64,000 nt of DNA from Saccharopolyspora flava (GTDB taxonomy: Bacteria; Actinomycetota; Actinomycetes; Mycobacteriales; Pseudonocardiaceae), in the NCBI RefSeq assembly GCF_900116135.1, contig NZ_FOZX01000005.1, positions 62,001 to 126,000 of the forward strand. Direction: 5' to 3'. The notes below the pieces were generated by a model, which saw only the letters and a list, made by a program, of their open reading frames with translations, made no database searches and was not told the DNA's origin. Both the position numbers and the translations under genes were made by a program. This document shows positions 51,092-60,216 of this stretch, piece by piece (position 1 is the first letter of the stretch; every line of letters begins with the position of its first letter).

Positions 51092-52035
51092 TTCGGGTCC
51101 AGCACGATCCAGACCTGGCCGGCCGCCACCGGGAGTGGTGCGCCGGCCTGGTCGGTGTAGGTGGTGGGGGCTTCGGGGGAGGGGCGGTTCCAGGTCCCTT
51201 CGAAGCTCTTGCCGTCGCGCAGCACGAGCACCTGGCCGCTGCCGACGGTCTCGGCGACCGGGGAGGTGTTGCCCGCCGCGTCGCGCACCACCGACTCGTG
51301 GGTGCGGACCTTCTGGATGATCACCGTGGACACGCCCAGGCGGCCGCTGTTGACCGCGGCGTAGGGGTCGCCGTCCATCGAGATCATCCAGCGCCCATTG
51401 TCGTGGTTGAAGAAGAACCCGGCCGCGGCGGCGGTGTAGCGGACCTCGTAGCGCTCGGTGGGCGTGCCCCCGGCGGGGGCGTCGCCGATGGTCGGGCGGG
51501 CGGCTCCCGCCCAGGGCTGCCCGGGCGGCAGCTTGGTGGAGTCGACGAACAGGTTGTGCGGCACCGGGCGGGTGTCGTCGCGCGAGTAGGCGTCGGGCAC
51601 GTGGGCGTCGGAGGCGTCGGTGAGCGGAGCGGCGGCGATCGTGGGCAGCACCTCGGGCGCGGCGCCGGAGTAGGCCAGGGTCGGGTGGCCGTACTGCGGC
51701 AGGATCTCGGCGTCGGTCTCGCGGGCGCTGCGCACCGGGCCGATGGTGGTGGGCTTGTGCGTGGCGAACAGGGCCAGGATGCGGCTCAGCCCGCCTTCGA
51801 CGGGTTCGAGGTAGACCACGTCGGCGGCCTCCAGGCCCACCGGGGGACGTCCCTCGGCCGCGTTGTCGATCTTGACGGCCACCACCGGCGGGCCGTCCGG
51901 AGCTCCGGCGCCGCCCTGCTGGTCCGAGGTGACGCCGCCGCCCTGGGGTGGTGGCGGTGCCGGTTGGCACGCGCCGGCGGCCGCGAGCGCGAGCACGGCC
52001 AGCGCGGCGGAGAACGTGCGTGAGCGGTTGCGCAT
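51088..52035 (-). CDS. DUF3048 (YerB-like) lipoprotein
   Basis: A 315-residue secreted protein with a lipobox-like LAAAGAC (Cys23) after a signal peptide, an Ala/Pro/Gly linker, and the DUF3048 domain: VVAVKIDNAAEGRPPVGLEAADVVYLEPVEGGLSRILALFATH, IGPVRSARETD, and a C-terminal half with FFFNHDNGRWM and GQVWIVLDPN. Function unknown; YerB relatives are surface proteins. Divergent from the ABC-2-like gene, convergent with the Nramp-like permease. Confidence 0.88.
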   Translation of the reverse strand: MRNRSRTFSAALAVLALAAAGACQPAPPPPQGGGVTSDQQGGAGAPDGPPVVAVKIDNAAEGRPPVGLEAADVVYLEPVEGGLSRILALFATHKPTTIGPVRSARETDAEILPQYGHPTLAYSGAAPEVLPTIAAAPLTDASDAHVPDAYSRDDTRPVPHNLFVDSTKLPPGQPWAGAARPTIGDAPAGGTPTERYEVRYTAAAAGFFFNHDNGRWMISMDGDPYAAVNSGRLGVSTVIIQKVRTHESVVRDAAGNTSPVAETVGSGQVLVLRDGKSFEGTWNRPSPEAPTTYTDQAGAPLPVAAGQVWIVLDPN

Positions 52036-52222
52036 GGTGCCGCGAGCTCCTTCCCCCCGCAGCTGAGGCTACGGATCTGGAAAGAATTCGCATTTCGATC
52101 GAGGGTGATGGGCATCAAGCGGAGCATTATCCGGAATAAGTTAGGCTGGCTAATGGTTGTTCAAGTCAACCGTCTCCGGGTCCGTCGCGCGGGCACACCC
52201 GTGCCGAGAAGAAGGAGGTTCC

Positions 52223-53548
52223 TTGACCGAGCCACAGCCACCCTCCACGGTGCGCACGCTGGTCAACACCCTGTGGTTCCCCGCGTTCTTCATCTGCGGG
52301 TTCATGCTCTGCTACCTGCTGCCGCTGCACGCCCCGAAACCCCACGACATGTCCGTCGTGGTCGTCGGTGACCAGGCCGCTCACCAGCTCGCCACCAGCT
52401 TCGAGGCGAAGATGCCCGGAGGCTTCGACATCTCGGCGGTCCCCGACGAGGCCGGCGCGCGCAACGCCATCACCCAGCGCGAGGCCGTCGCCGGGTACGA
52501 CCCGCAGACCGGCGAGCTGCTCTACGCCAAGGCCAACGGATCGGCGCTGATGATGATCCTGCAGCAGATCTTCACCCCGATCGCCTCGGCCTCCGGCCAC
52601 CACCTCGTGCTCACCGACCTGGCGCCCTCGGCGCCCGGCGACGTCATGGGCACCGGCCTGCTCTACTGCCTGCTGGCGATGAACATCCCGCCCTACGTGA
52701 CGGTGATGATGCTGCTGCGCGCCGAACTGCGCACCCGCCAGAAGCTCGCCGCGCTCGTCGGCGTCGGCGCCTTCGCCGCCGTCGTCTGCTACAGCGCCGC
52801 GCTGTCGATGGGCGTCATCTACAACGACCCGCTGCTGCTGGTCGTCGGGTTCCTGCTCACCCAGGCCGTCGGGTGGACCACCTTCGGGCTGGTGCCGTTC
52901 GTCAAGCAGTTCCTGCCCGGCGTGGCCATGGGCACCTTCGTGCTGCTGAGCATGCCCTCCTCCAGCGGTGCCATCCCGAAGGAGCTCGTGCCGCCGTTCT
53001 TCCAGGCGCTGCACCCGTTCCTGCCGCTGGGGCAAGCCGTCGACGCCATGCGCGGCATCCTCTACTTCGACGGCGTCGGGGCGCCGCGCGCCATCCTCGG
53101 CCTGTGCTGCTGGTGCGCGTTCGGCGTCGCTCTGGTCGGCGGGCACCAGTGGTGGGTGCGCCGCAAGGCCGGCACCGACCCGGAGGTGGTCACCACCGCG
53201 GGCACCTACGAGCACGAGGACGACGGCGACGTGATCGTCGACCCGATCCTGGAGGCGCCGAAACCCCGCAAGCACCGCACCCTCGCGGGTACCGTGCGCG
53301 ACGAGCGCGGGACCCCGATCCCCGGCGCGATCCTCACCATGACCGACCAGTCCGGCCAGCAGCTGGCCCGCGTGGTCGCCTCCACCGGCGGCGAGTACGA
53401 GGTCCACGACCTGCCGGAGGGGTTCGTGACGGTGGTCGTGTCCGCGCAGGGGCGCGAACCGGCCGTGGACCGGGTCGCCGTCCGCAGCGGCCGCGTCGGC
53501 GACCGGGACTTCGCGCTGCGGGACGAGCGAGTGACGGCGAGGAGGTAG
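52223..53548 (+). CDS. ABC-2/YhgE-like membrane protein with C-terminal carboxypeptidase-regulatory-like domain
   Basis: A 441-residue protein. One N-terminal helix (about 14-34), an external domain (about 40-140) as in YhgE/Pip-type proteins, five further helices (about 150-310), then an acidic linker ([14 protein letters not shown]) and a beta-sandwich domain starting [25 protein letters not shown] 52223 follows GAAGGAGG. No ATPase gene is adjacent. A very short ORF with a strong ribosome site overlaps its stop region. The 187-base divergent gap upstream contains TTAGGCTGGCTAA at 52141, of unclear meaning. Confidence 0.7.
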   Translation: MTEPQPPSTVRTLVNTLWFPAFFICGFMLCYLLPLHAPKPHDMSVVVVGDQAAHQLATSFEAKMPGGFDISAVPDEAGARNAITQREAVAGYDPQTGELLYAKANGSALMMILQQIFTPIASASGHHLVLTDLAPSAPGDVMGTGLLYCLLAMNIPPYVTVMMLLRAELRTRQKLAALVGVGAFAAVVCYSAALSMGVIYNDPLLLVVGFLLTQAVGWTTFGLVPFVKQFLPGVAMGTFVLLSMPSSSGAIPKELVPPFFQALHPFLPLGQAVDAMRGILYFDGVGAPRAILGLCCWCAFGVALVGGHQWWVRRKAGTDPEVVTTAGTYEHEDDGDVIVDPILEAPKPRKHRTLAGTVRDERGTPIPGAILTMTDQSGQQLARVVASTGGEYEVHDLPEGFVTVVVSAQGREPAVDRVAVRSGRVGDRDFALRDERVTARR

Positions 53549-53552
53549 CACC

Positions 53553-53597
53553 GTGTGGGACTGGCGATGGGGCTACGGAGGCGGCTGGGGATACTGA
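53553..53597 (+). CDS. Micro-ORF encoding a Trp/Gly/Tyr-rich 14-residue peptide
   Basis: GTG at 53553 with GGAGG exactly seven bases upstream (53541-53545, overlapping the previous stop codon). Product [14 protein letters not shown]: four Trp, five Gly, two Tyr. The optimal ribosome spacing and the biased composition argue for translation. No family known to me. It would be made with the preceding membrane protein. Confidence 0.5.
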   Translation: MWDWRWGYGGGWGY

Positions 53598-53628
53598 CCG
53601 CCCCGTCCCGTCAGGTATCAATGTGGCC

Positions 53629-54372
53629 ATGAGCAACGAGCGAGTCGCGGTGGTGACGGGTGCGGGTTCCGGGCTCGGGCGGGTGATCGCCCGAGCCCTG
53701 CTCGCGGACGGCTACCGGGTGGCGCTGGCCGGGCGCAGGCCCGGACCCCTCGCCGAGGTCGCCGCCGACACCCCCGCGGCTCGGGCCGTGCCCACCGACG
53801 TCACCGACCCGCAGGCCGTCGAGGCGTTGTTCGACACCGTCGTCGGCGAGTGGGGGCGGGTGGACCTGCTGGTCAACAACGCCGGCACCTTCGGGCCCAC
53901 CGGTGACGTCGGGGAACTGCCTCCCGAGGACTTCGACGCCGTGGTGCGGGCCAACCTCACCGGCTCGTTCCTGTGCGCCCACCACGCCTTCCGCATCATG
54001 GCCGAGCAGTCACCGCGCGGCGGGCGGATCATCAACAACGGCTCGATCTCGGCCCACGCACCCCGCCCGCGCAGCGTCGCCTACACCACCACCAAGCACG
54101 CCATCACCGGCCTGACCAAGTCGATCTCGCTGGACGGCCGCGCGCACGACATCGCCTGCGGCCAGATCGACATCGGCAACGCCGCCACCGACATGACCTC
54201 CGGCATCGCCACCGGCGCCACCCAGGCCGACGGCTCGGTCCGCCCGGAACCGACCTTCGACCCCGAGCACGTCGCCGACGCCGTCCGCTACATGGCCGGC
54301 CTCCCGCTCACGGCCAACGTCCAGTTCATGACCATCACCGCCACCACCATGCCCTTTCTCGGCCGCGGATAG
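53629..54372 (+). CDS. SDR family oxidoreductase
   Basis: A 247-residue short-chain dehydrogenase: [19 protein letters not shown] (nucleotide binding), [10 protein letters not shown], and the catalytic Ser/Tyr/Lys in [27 protein letters not shown]. Substrate unknown. ATG 53629; a GTG two codons earlier is possible. Convergent with the DUF2855 gene, 17 bases apart. Confidence 0.9.
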   Translation: MSNERVAVVTGAGSGLGRVIARALLADGYRVALAGRRPGPLAEVAADTPAARAVPTDVTDPQAVEALFDTVVGEWGRVDLLVNNAGTFGPTGDVGELPPEDFDAVVRANLTGSFLCAHHAFRIMAEQSPRGGRIINNGSISAHAPRPRSVAYTTTKHAITGLTKSISLDGRAHDIACGQIDIGNAATDMTSGIATGATQADGSVRPEPTFDPEHVADAVRYMAGLPLTANVQFMTITATTMPFLGRG

Positions 54373-54389
54373 AGCCGCAGGCGGTTCGC

Positions 54390-55454
54390 TCAGTTCGGCA
54401 GGGCCACCGCGGTCGTGAGCGGGTCGAGCTCGCCGCGTTGCACGCGGCCCCAGGCCTTCTCGGCCTCGTCGAGCCCGGTGAACCGCTCGGCGGTCAGGTG
54501 AGCGGTGGCCCAGGCGGTGACCGGCCCGACCGCGGAACGCTCGAACGCCGCCAGCCCCTCGTCCCCGATCCGCTCGGCGACCTCGACGCGGCGCGCTCCG
54601 ACGTTGAACCGCTCGACGACCGGTCCGGGAAGGACGCCGGTTCCCGGTTCTTCGGCCGGGTGCGTGCCGCCGACGCGGATGCTGCGCGTGAGCGCGTCGC
54701 CGAGCAGCCGGTGCGCTCCGGCGGTGATCGAGGGACGGCCGGCGATGTCGACGTAGGTGGTGCCCGCAACGGCGTCGAGGTTCCCCAGGTCGTCGTAGGG
54801 CACGACCGCGTCGTAGACCTCGGCCCGAGCGGCGGCCTCGGCGCGTTCGGGCGAGGTGAGGCCGACGACGCGTGCCCCGGCCCGGTGCAGGACGGAGGCC
54901 GTGGTCAGCGCCGTGCGGCTGGTCGCGCTGGAGAACACGACCTGCGCGGGTTCGGCGGAGAGGATCTCGTCGCTGAGGTGCGCGGCGGTGCGCACGACGC
55001 CCAGCAGCACGGACAGCTCGACGTCGCCGAGCGACTCGTCGGCGCGCGGCATGTCCCGGTAGAGCGGCGGCAGGACCTGCCGCTCGGGTGCGGTGGCGCG
55101 CAGGCCGTCGGCGAGCGGCTCGCCCTCGACGAGCACGTGCGTGGCCATGGGCAGGAATCCGGTGAGCATCGCGCCCGGTTCCGCCAGCGCCGGGTCGCCG
55201 TCGATCACCCGGGCGGCGCCCCACGCGGGGACCCGGCCCCACCCGGGTTCGTGGGACGGGAACGGTGCCCAGTAGCCGAGCTGGTCGCCGTTGCGCGCGT
55301 AGGTGACGTTGTTGGAGGTCAGGGTGAAGCGCTCGATCCGGAGCAGGACCTGACCCGGACCCGGCGCGGGCAGCGGCTCGGTGGTGATCCGCGTGGTGTG
55401 CAGCGGGTCCGAGCGCAGGAATTCGAGGACGCGGCTGCTTGTGGAGGAGGTCAT
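54390..55454 (-). CDS. DUF2855 family protein (MDR-like fold)
   Basis: A 354-residue protein related to medium-chain dehydrogenases: PGPGQVLLRIERFTLTSNNVTYA near the N-terminus and a nucleotide-binding-like half (VVFSSATSRTALTTASVLHRAGARVVGLTS). The classic zinc ligands are missing. DUF2855 proteins have no agreed function. Divergent from a TetR gene that shares an 18-base operator with it, so it is probably controlled by that regulator. Confidence 0.85.
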   Translation of the reverse strand: MTSSTSSRVLEFLRSDPLHTTRITTEPLPAPGPGQVLLRIERFTLTSNNVTYARNGDQLGYWAPFPSHEPGWGRVPAWGAARVIDGDPALAEPGAMLTGFLPMATHVLVEGEPLADGLRATAPERQVLPPLYRDMPRADESLGDVELSVLLGVVRTAAHLSDEILSAEPAQVVFSSATSRTALTTASVLHRAGARVVGLTSPERAEAAARAEVYDAVVPYDDLGNLDAVAGTTYVDIAGRPSITAGAHRLLGDALTRSIRVGGTHPAEEPGTGVLPGPVVERFNVGARRVEVAERIGDEGLAAFERSAVGPVTAWATAHLTAERFTGLDEAEKAWGRVQRGELDPLTTAVALPN

Positions 55455-55465
55455 GACACAAGCTT

Positions 55466-55483
55466 ACTTGTCGTCCAACAAGT
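55466..55483. promoter_or_regulatory. TetR-type operator ACTTGT-N6-ACAAGT
   Basis: Perfect 6-base arms around six bases, between the DUF2855 start (55454) and the TetR start (55519); the position covers both promoters. Confidence 0.65.
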
Positions 55484-55518
55484 TTGTCGACGCCGCGGGC
55501 TGCGGCTAACCTCGTGCC

Positions 55519-56139
55519 ATGCCCACTCAAGATCGCCGCACGCAGCGGGAACGTCGCGAGCACGCGGAAGCCGCGCTGATCTCGGCCGCCGCCGAACTCG
55601 TCGTCGACACCGGCGTCCGGTCCCTCACGCTGGCCCGGGTCGGAGAGAAGGCCGGTTACAGCCGGGGCATCGTGTCCCACCACTTCGGTTCGAAGCAGGG
55701 GCTCCTCGACGCGCTGGCCCGAGCGCTGCAGAGCGGTTTCGTCCCGGGGCTCGATGAGCAGCCGCCCGGGCTGGAACGACTCCTCGCCCTCGTCGGCGGC
55801 TACCTGCGGGCGCTCGGCTCCCGGTCGGTAACCGGGCGAGCGTTCCTGCTCCTGTGGGCCGAGTCGATGACCTCCGCGGAGCTCAAACCCGCCTTCCGCG
55901 ACCGGGACGTGGGTTTCCGCCACGACATCGCTGCCGAGGTGGCGGCCGGCATCGCCGACGGCGCGGTGCGCGCCGACGCCGACCCCGCCGACGTGGCGGT
56001 CGCCGTGGTCGGCCAGCTGCGCGGCATCGGCATGCAGTACCTGCTCGACCCCGACGCCGTCGACCTCGACCGTCTCGGCGACGAGGTCACCGACCACTGG
56101 CGCCGCGCCCTCGCGCCGGACGAACCCTCCGCCCCCTGA
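55519..56139 (+). CDS. TetR/AcrR family transcriptional regulator
   Basis: A 206-residue TetR regulator: helix-turn-helix at about 20-65 (AALISAAAELVVDTGVRSLTLARVGEKAGYSRGIVSHHFGSKQGLLDAL) and an effector domain. Ligand unknown. The ACTTGT palindrome in the divergent gap is the probable operator. Converges on the luciferase-like gene cluster across a repeat region. Confidence 0.9.
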   Translation: MPTQDRRTQRERREHAEAALISAAAELVVDTGVRSLTLARVGEKAGYSRGIVSHHFGSKQGLLDALARALQSGFVPGLDEQPPGLERLLALVGGYLRALGSRSVTGRAFLLLWAESMTSAELKPAFRDRDVGFRHDIAAEVAAGIADGAVRADADPADVAVAVVGQLRGIGMQYLLDPDAVDLDRLGDEVTDHWRRALAPDEPSAP

Positions 56140-56193
56140 CCAGCTCCCCGGCGCTCGTCGACGAGGTCGTCAGCGGCCGTGGTCCGGGTGGTC

Positions 56194-56369
56194 GAAGTTT
56201 TCATGAAAACTTCCCCACCCACGAGGTCCCTGGGAGGGGGCAGTTTTCATGAAAACTGTCTTCGATGTGAACGTGAGGATGTCGTGGAAAAGTCCCTCAC
56301 GACGGGTGATCCCACGTTTCCGAGGAGATCTCGGGTTTGGTGGGGGAGGGAAGTTTTCATGAGAACTTC
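56194..56369. repeat. Cluster of three TTTTCATGAAAA palindromes
   Basis: Palindromes GAAGTTTTCATGAAAACTTC (56194-56213), CAGTTTTCATGAAAACTG (56241-56258) and GAAGTTTTCATGAGAACTTC (56350-56369, one mismatch), each flanked by short G/C-rich arms. They fill the gap between convergent genes (56140-56376). No ORF supported in this gap. Confidence 0.85.
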
Positions 56370-56376
56370 CCCCACC

Positions 56377-57498
56377 TCATGACAGCCAGGTCTTGGCGAG
56401 GAGGTCGTAGGAGCGGACTCGGTCGGGGTGGTCGTGGGTGATGGTGGTGATGACGAGTTCGTCGGCGCCGGTGACGCGTTGCAGGGTCGCGAGCTCGTCC
56501 GCGACCTCGTCCGGGGTGCCGACGAACTGGGTGGTGAGGCGGTCGGCGACGACGTCGCGGGACTCGTCGTCCCACTCGAACTCGGCCGCTTCGGCCGGGG
56601 TGGGGAAGGGGATCGCGCCCGCGCCCGCGCGGATGCTGTGGACCCACACGCCGTACGGCGCGGCCAGCTCGCGGGCGCGTTCGGTCGTGTCGGCCACCAC
56701 CACGTCCGCCGAGACCGCCACGTGCGGCCGCTCCAGGTGGGCCGACGGGCGGAAGTGCTCGCGGTAGGACTCCACCGTCTCCAGCACCGTCGACGGCGTG
56801 ATGTGGTAGCTCGCCGCCAGCGGGAGGCCCAGTTCACCTGCGGTGGCGGCGCTTTCGCCGCCGCTGGAGGCCAGGACCCACATCTGCAGGTCGGCGCCCT
56901 CGGCCGGGTGGGCGCGCACCGGTTCCCCGTCGGGGCCGGGAAAACCGCCCTCGACGAACCGCCGCACCCGCCCCACCTGCTCCCGGTAGTCCAGCTCCTC
57001 GGCCGGGGCGCCGACGAGCTCGGCCTGCTGGCGCAACCGGGCCGCGTAGGTCTCCGAGCGGGCCACCGCCCTCGGTTTCGGCGGCACCACCAGCCCGTCC
57101 ACCTCGGTTCCCTCGCCCTCGGCGGGCGCGGTCAGCCGCTCGGCGAGCTCCCGGGCGCGCTTCTTGCCGGAACGCCCCACGCCCAGATCCACCCGGCCCG
57201 GGTGCAGCTGGGCCAGCGTGCCGAACTGCTCGGCGACCGTCAGCGGCGAGTGCTGGCCCAGCAGCACGGCCGCCGAGCCCACCCGGATCGACCGGGTCAC
57301 CCCGGCGATCGCGGTCAGCAGCACCGCGGGCGCCGCCGACGCCACGCCCGGGGTGAGGTGGTGCTCGGCGACCCAGTAGCGGCGGTAGCCGAACTCCTCG
57401 GTGCGCCGCGCCAGGTCGAGCGTGTTGCGCAGGGCGTCCGAGGCCGACCGCCCGGACACGATCGGCGAGAGGTCCAGGACCGACAGCGGGACCGACAT
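56377..57498 (-). CDS. LLM class flavin-dependent oxidoreductase, MsnO8 type
   Basis: A 373-residue bacterial luciferase-like FMN monooxygenase beginning MSVPLSVLDLSPIVSGRSASDALRNTLDLAR, with YRRYWVAEHH, VGSAAVLLGQHSPLTVAEQFGTLAQLHPGRVDLGVGR as in the MsnO8 subgroup. Sixteen bases downstream of the next luciferase-like gene, so last of a three-gene operon. Substrate probably a sulfur or nitrogen organic compound, by context. Confidence 0.88.
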   Translation of the reverse strand: MSVPLSVLDLSPIVSGRSASDALRNTLDLARRTEEFGYRRYWVAEHHLTPGVASAAPAVLLTAIAGVTRSIRVGSAAVLLGQHSPLTVAEQFGTLAQLHPGRVDLGVGRSGKKRARELAERLTAPAEGEGTEVDGLVVPPKPRAVARSETYAARLRQQAELVGAPAEELDYREQVGRVRRFVEGGFPGPDGEPVRAHPAEGADLQMWVLASSGGESAATAGELGLPLAASYHITPSTVLETVESYREHFRPSAHLERPHVAVSADVVVADTTERARELAAPYGVWVHSIRAGAGAIPFPTPAEAAEFEWDDESRDVVADRLTTQFVGTPDEVADELATLQRVTGADELVITTITHDHPDRVRSYDLLAKTWLS

Positions 57499-57514
57499 CG
57501 AAGCCTCCGGGGCT

Positions 57515-58852
57515 CTAGGGAAGGGTGGGCAGGCCGAGGTTCTCGCGCAGCGTCGTCCCCGGGTACTCGGTGCGGTAGACGCCGCGCTCCTGCAGCAGCG
57601 GCACGACGCGGTCGACGAAGTCGTCCAGTCCGCCGGGCGTGAGGTGCGGGACCAGGATGAACCCGTCGGAGGCGTCCTCCTGCACGAACCGGTTCATCTC
57701 CTCGGCCACCGTCGACGGGCTGCCGATGAACGACTGCCGCGCCGTGACCTCGATGATCAGCTCCCGGATCGAGAGGTTCTTGGCCTCGGCGAGCTCCCGC
57801 CAGCCGCGCGCGGTGGCCAGCCGGTCGCCGAACATCCGGGTGCTGGCCCGGCCCTTGGACAGGGTGTCGCCGTCGACGACCGGGTCGAAGTCCGGCAGCG
57901 GACCGTCCGGGTCGAGCTCGCCGAGGTCGGTGTTCCACAGCTGCTCCAGGAACGCGATCGCCGTCGGGCCGCTGACCTGCTGCTTGCGGATGATCGCGGC
58001 CTGCTCCTGGGCGTCGGCATCGGTGTCGCCGACGACCACCGAGGTCGCCGGGAACACCAGCAGCTCGTCGCGGGACCGGCCGTGGGCCGCCAGCCGGGAC
58101 TTGACGTCGGCGTAGAAGTCCTTGCCCGCCTGCAACGTCGAGTGCCGCGTGAAGATCGCATCCGCCCGGGAGGCCGCGAACTCGCGCCCGGCATCGGAAT
58201 CCCCGGCCTGGAAGATCACCGGCCGGCCCTGCGGGCTGCGCGGCACGGTGAACCGGCCGCGGATGTCGAAGTGCGCGTCGCTGTGCGCGAACTCCCCGGC
58301 GCGCGGATCGGACAGGAACGTCCCGGAATCCTTGTCGGCGACGACCTCGTCGCCGCGCCACGAGTCGAACAGCTCGATCGTTGTCTCCAGGAACCGCCTG
58401 GCGCGCTCGTAGCGCTGGTCCTCCGGCAGGAACCCGCCGCGCCGGAAGTTCTCGCCGGTGAACGCGTCCCACGAGGTCACCACGTTCCACGCCGCCCGGC
58501 CCGCCGAGAGGTGATCGAGGCTCGCGAACTGCCGCGCCACCTCGTAGGGCTCGTTGAACGTGGAGTTGATGGTGCCCGCCAGCCCCAGCCGGTCGGTCAC
58601 CCCGGCCAGCGCCGCCAGCACCGTGAACGTGTCCGGCCGCCCCACCACGTCGAGGTCGTAGATGCGCCCGGCGTGCTCGCGCAGCCGAAGGCCCTCGGCG
58701 AGGAACAGGAAGTCGAACAGCGCCCGCTCGGAGGTCTCGGCGAGGTGGGTGAAGGAGGAGAACTCGATCTGGCTCAGCGAGCGCGGATCGCTCCACACCG
58801 TGGTGTTGTTGACCCCGGGGAAGTGCGCGGCGAGATGGATCTGCTTGGTCAC
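57515..58852 (-). CDS. NtaA/SnaA/DszA family FMN-dependent monooxygenase
   Basis: A 445-residue luciferase-like monooxygenase of the nitrilotriacetate/DszA branch: HLAAHFPGVNNTTVW, GRAAWNVVTSWDAFTGENF, PQGRPVIFQAGDSDAGREFAASRADAIFTRH. GTG start after GGAGG. DszA relatives cleave sulfones. Second gene of the operon downstream of the leader peptide, 16 bases after the third LLM gene. Confidence 0.9.
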   Translation of the reverse strand: MTKQIHLAAHFPGVNNTTVWSDPRSLSQIEFSSFTHLAETSERALFDFLFLAEGLRLREHAGRIYDLDVVGRPDTFTVLAALAGVTDRLGLAGTINSTFNEPYEVARQFASLDHLSAGRAAWNVVTSWDAFTGENFRRGGFLPEDQRYERARRFLETTIELFDSWRGDEVVADKDSGTFLSDPRAGEFAHSDAHFDIRGRFTVPRSPQGRPVIFQAGDSDAGREFAASRADAIFTRHSTLQAGKDFYADVKSRLAAHGRSRDELLVFPATSVVVGDTDADAQEQAAIIRKQQVSGPTAIAFLEQLWNTDLGELDPDGPLPDFDPVVDGDTLSKGRASTRMFGDRLATARGWRELAEAKNLSIRELIIEVTARQSFIGSPSTVAEEMNRFVQEDASDGFILVPHLTPGGLDDFVDRVVPLLQERGVYRTEYPGTTLRENLGLPTLP

Positions 58853-58868
58853 GGGAACCTCCAGGTGG

Positions 58869-59990
58869 TCACGGGGTGCCTCCGGCGCTCGCGTAGCGGC
58901 TGACCGGCCGGGCCAGTCCCAGCCGGTCGCGCAGCGTCCCGGGCTGGTAGCCGGTGCGGAACACCCCGCGCCGCTGCAGCTCCGGCACCAGCTCGCCGGT
59001 GATGGCGTCGAGGTCGGCCGGTAGCTCGCCCGGGTGCAGCCGAAAGCCGGTGATCCCGCGCGCGGCCCGAGCCGCCAGCAGGTCGGCCAGTTCCCGCGCC
59101 TCGCCGACGAACACCGGGAGGTCCGATGTGGACTGATCGAGCGCGTCGAGCCGCGCCTTGCGGTCGGCGGCGTCGGGTCCGAGGTGGACGACCAGGTCGC
59201 CGAAGACGTGCAGCCCCTCGGCCAGGGCCACCGCCCGCTCCGCCGCGTCCGGATCGGGCAGCGGCGTGAACACCACGTCCGCCGAGCGGGCGGCGAAGCC
59301 GAACCCGGCCTCATCGGTGGCGGTCGCGGTCACCAGCGGCTGTCCCTGCGGCGGGCGTGGCGTGATCGACGGGCCCTTGACGTGGAACCACTCGCCCCGG
59401 AAGTCGATGTAGTGCAGCTTGTCCCGGTCGACGAACCGGCCGGTGGCCACGTCGCGGATCTCCGCGTCGTCCTCCCAGGAGTCCCACAACCGGCGCACCA
59501 CCTCCACGTGATCGGCGGCCTCGTCGAGCAGCCGGTGCCGCTCGATCGCGCGGCGACCGAAGTGCGCGTTGACCGCGGCGCTCGCGCTGACCTGCGGCAA
59601 CCACCCGGCCCGGCCGCCGGAGACGTAGTCCAGCGTCGCGATCGCCTTGGAGATGTGGAACGGCTCGGTGTGGGTCACCACCGCGACCGGCACCAGGCCG
59701 ACGTGGCGGGTGCGTGGCGCGACGCGCGCCGCGATCAGCCCGGCGTCGAGCCTGCCCCGCACCCGGTCGGTGCGGTCGTCGACGCCGTGCGGCGAATCCG
59801 ATTGGGGGCCCAGGGAATCGGCGAACGTGACGAAGTCCAGCAACCCGGACTCGGCGCGCTCGACCAGGTCCAGCCAGTACCCGGCGGTGAGCAGCTCACC
59901 GGGTCCGGCCTGCGCGGACCGCCACGAGGCCGGGTGCGCGCCGGTCCCGTCGAGCGCCACTGCCAGGTGCCACTGCGTGGGTTGAACCAT
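58869..59990 (-). CDS. LLM class flavin-dependent oxidoreductase
   Basis: A 373-residue monooxygenase of the same superfamily: LDFVTFADSLGPQSDSPHG, EPFHISKAIATLDYVSGGRAGW, RPPQGQPLVTATATDEAGFGFAARSADVVF. First structural gene of the operon; a short cysteine-type leader ORF lies 143 bases upstream. Ribosome site AGGATGG-type region is weak (GAGG before ATG). Organosulfur substrate is inferred from the leader. Confidence 0.87.
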   Translation of the reverse strand: MVQPTQWHLAVALDGTGAHPASWRSAQAGPGELLTAGYWLDLVERAESGLLDFVTFADSLGPQSDSPHGVDDRTDRVRGRLDAGLIAARVAPRTRHVGLVPVAVVTHTEPFHISKAIATLDYVSGGRAGWLPQVSASAAVNAHFGRRAIERHRLLDEAADHVEVVRRLWDSWEDDAEIRDVATGRFVDRDKLHYIDFRGEWFHVKGPSITPRPPQGQPLVTATATDEAGFGFAARSADVVFTPLPDPDAAERAVALAEGLHVFGDLVVHLGPDAADRKARLDALDQSTSDLPVFVGEARELADLLAARAARGITGFRLHPGELPADLDAITGELVPELQRRGVFRTGYQPGTLRDRLGLARPVSRYASAGGTP

Positions 59991-60037
59991 CCTCGTGTCC
60001 TCCCTGCGCCTGCGGCGCGGGTCGAGGGGGAGTGGAA

Positions 60038-60083
60038 CACCGCCGCGATGCGGTGCGGGAAACGCTGCTCGCGCCGGCGCGAG
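60038..60083 (-). promoter_or_regulatory. Hairpins in the leader between leader peptide and LLM genes
   Basis: CTCGCGCCGGCGCGAG (60068-60083, perfect palindrome) and CACCGC-N6-GCGGTG (60038-60055) lie between the leader ORF and the first monooxygenase. They could form the alternative structures of an attenuator; no T-run follows, so termination may be Rho-dependent or control may be translational. Confidence 0.4.
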
Positions 60084-60132
60084 GCCGGGTGGCGAGCGGG
60101 GAAGCGGGGGAGGAGCGGCCGGAACTCGCCCG

Positions 60133-60210
60133 TCAGCGGGGACAGGCGGCGGCGATGACCCGGAGCAGGTCGATGTGGTCGCGCGTGACCAATCGAAGCC
60201 GGAACGTCAT
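60133..60210 (-). CDS. Putative leader peptide, cysteine/sulfur-attenuation type (25 aa)
   Basis: A 25-codon ORF containing LVTRDHIDLLRV and ending ACPR, the recognisable pattern of actinobacterial putative leader peptides (H-I-D-L-x-R-V near the middle, Cys close to the C-terminus) found before sulfur-assimilation genes. The ATG lies six bases beyond a well-formed -10 box, so the transcript is probably leaderless. Ribosome stalling at the cysteine codon under cysteine shortage would control the three monooxygenase genes downstream. Confidence 0.75.
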   Translation of the reverse strand: MTFRLRLVTRDHIDLLRVIAAACPR

Positions 60211-60216
60211 GTCCCC

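Noticed and set aside
52141..52153. Iron box TTAGGCTGGCTAA between DUF3048 and the ABC-2-like gene
   Set aside because: Only the TTAG/CTAA ends match the IdeR consensus and neither gene is an iron gene.
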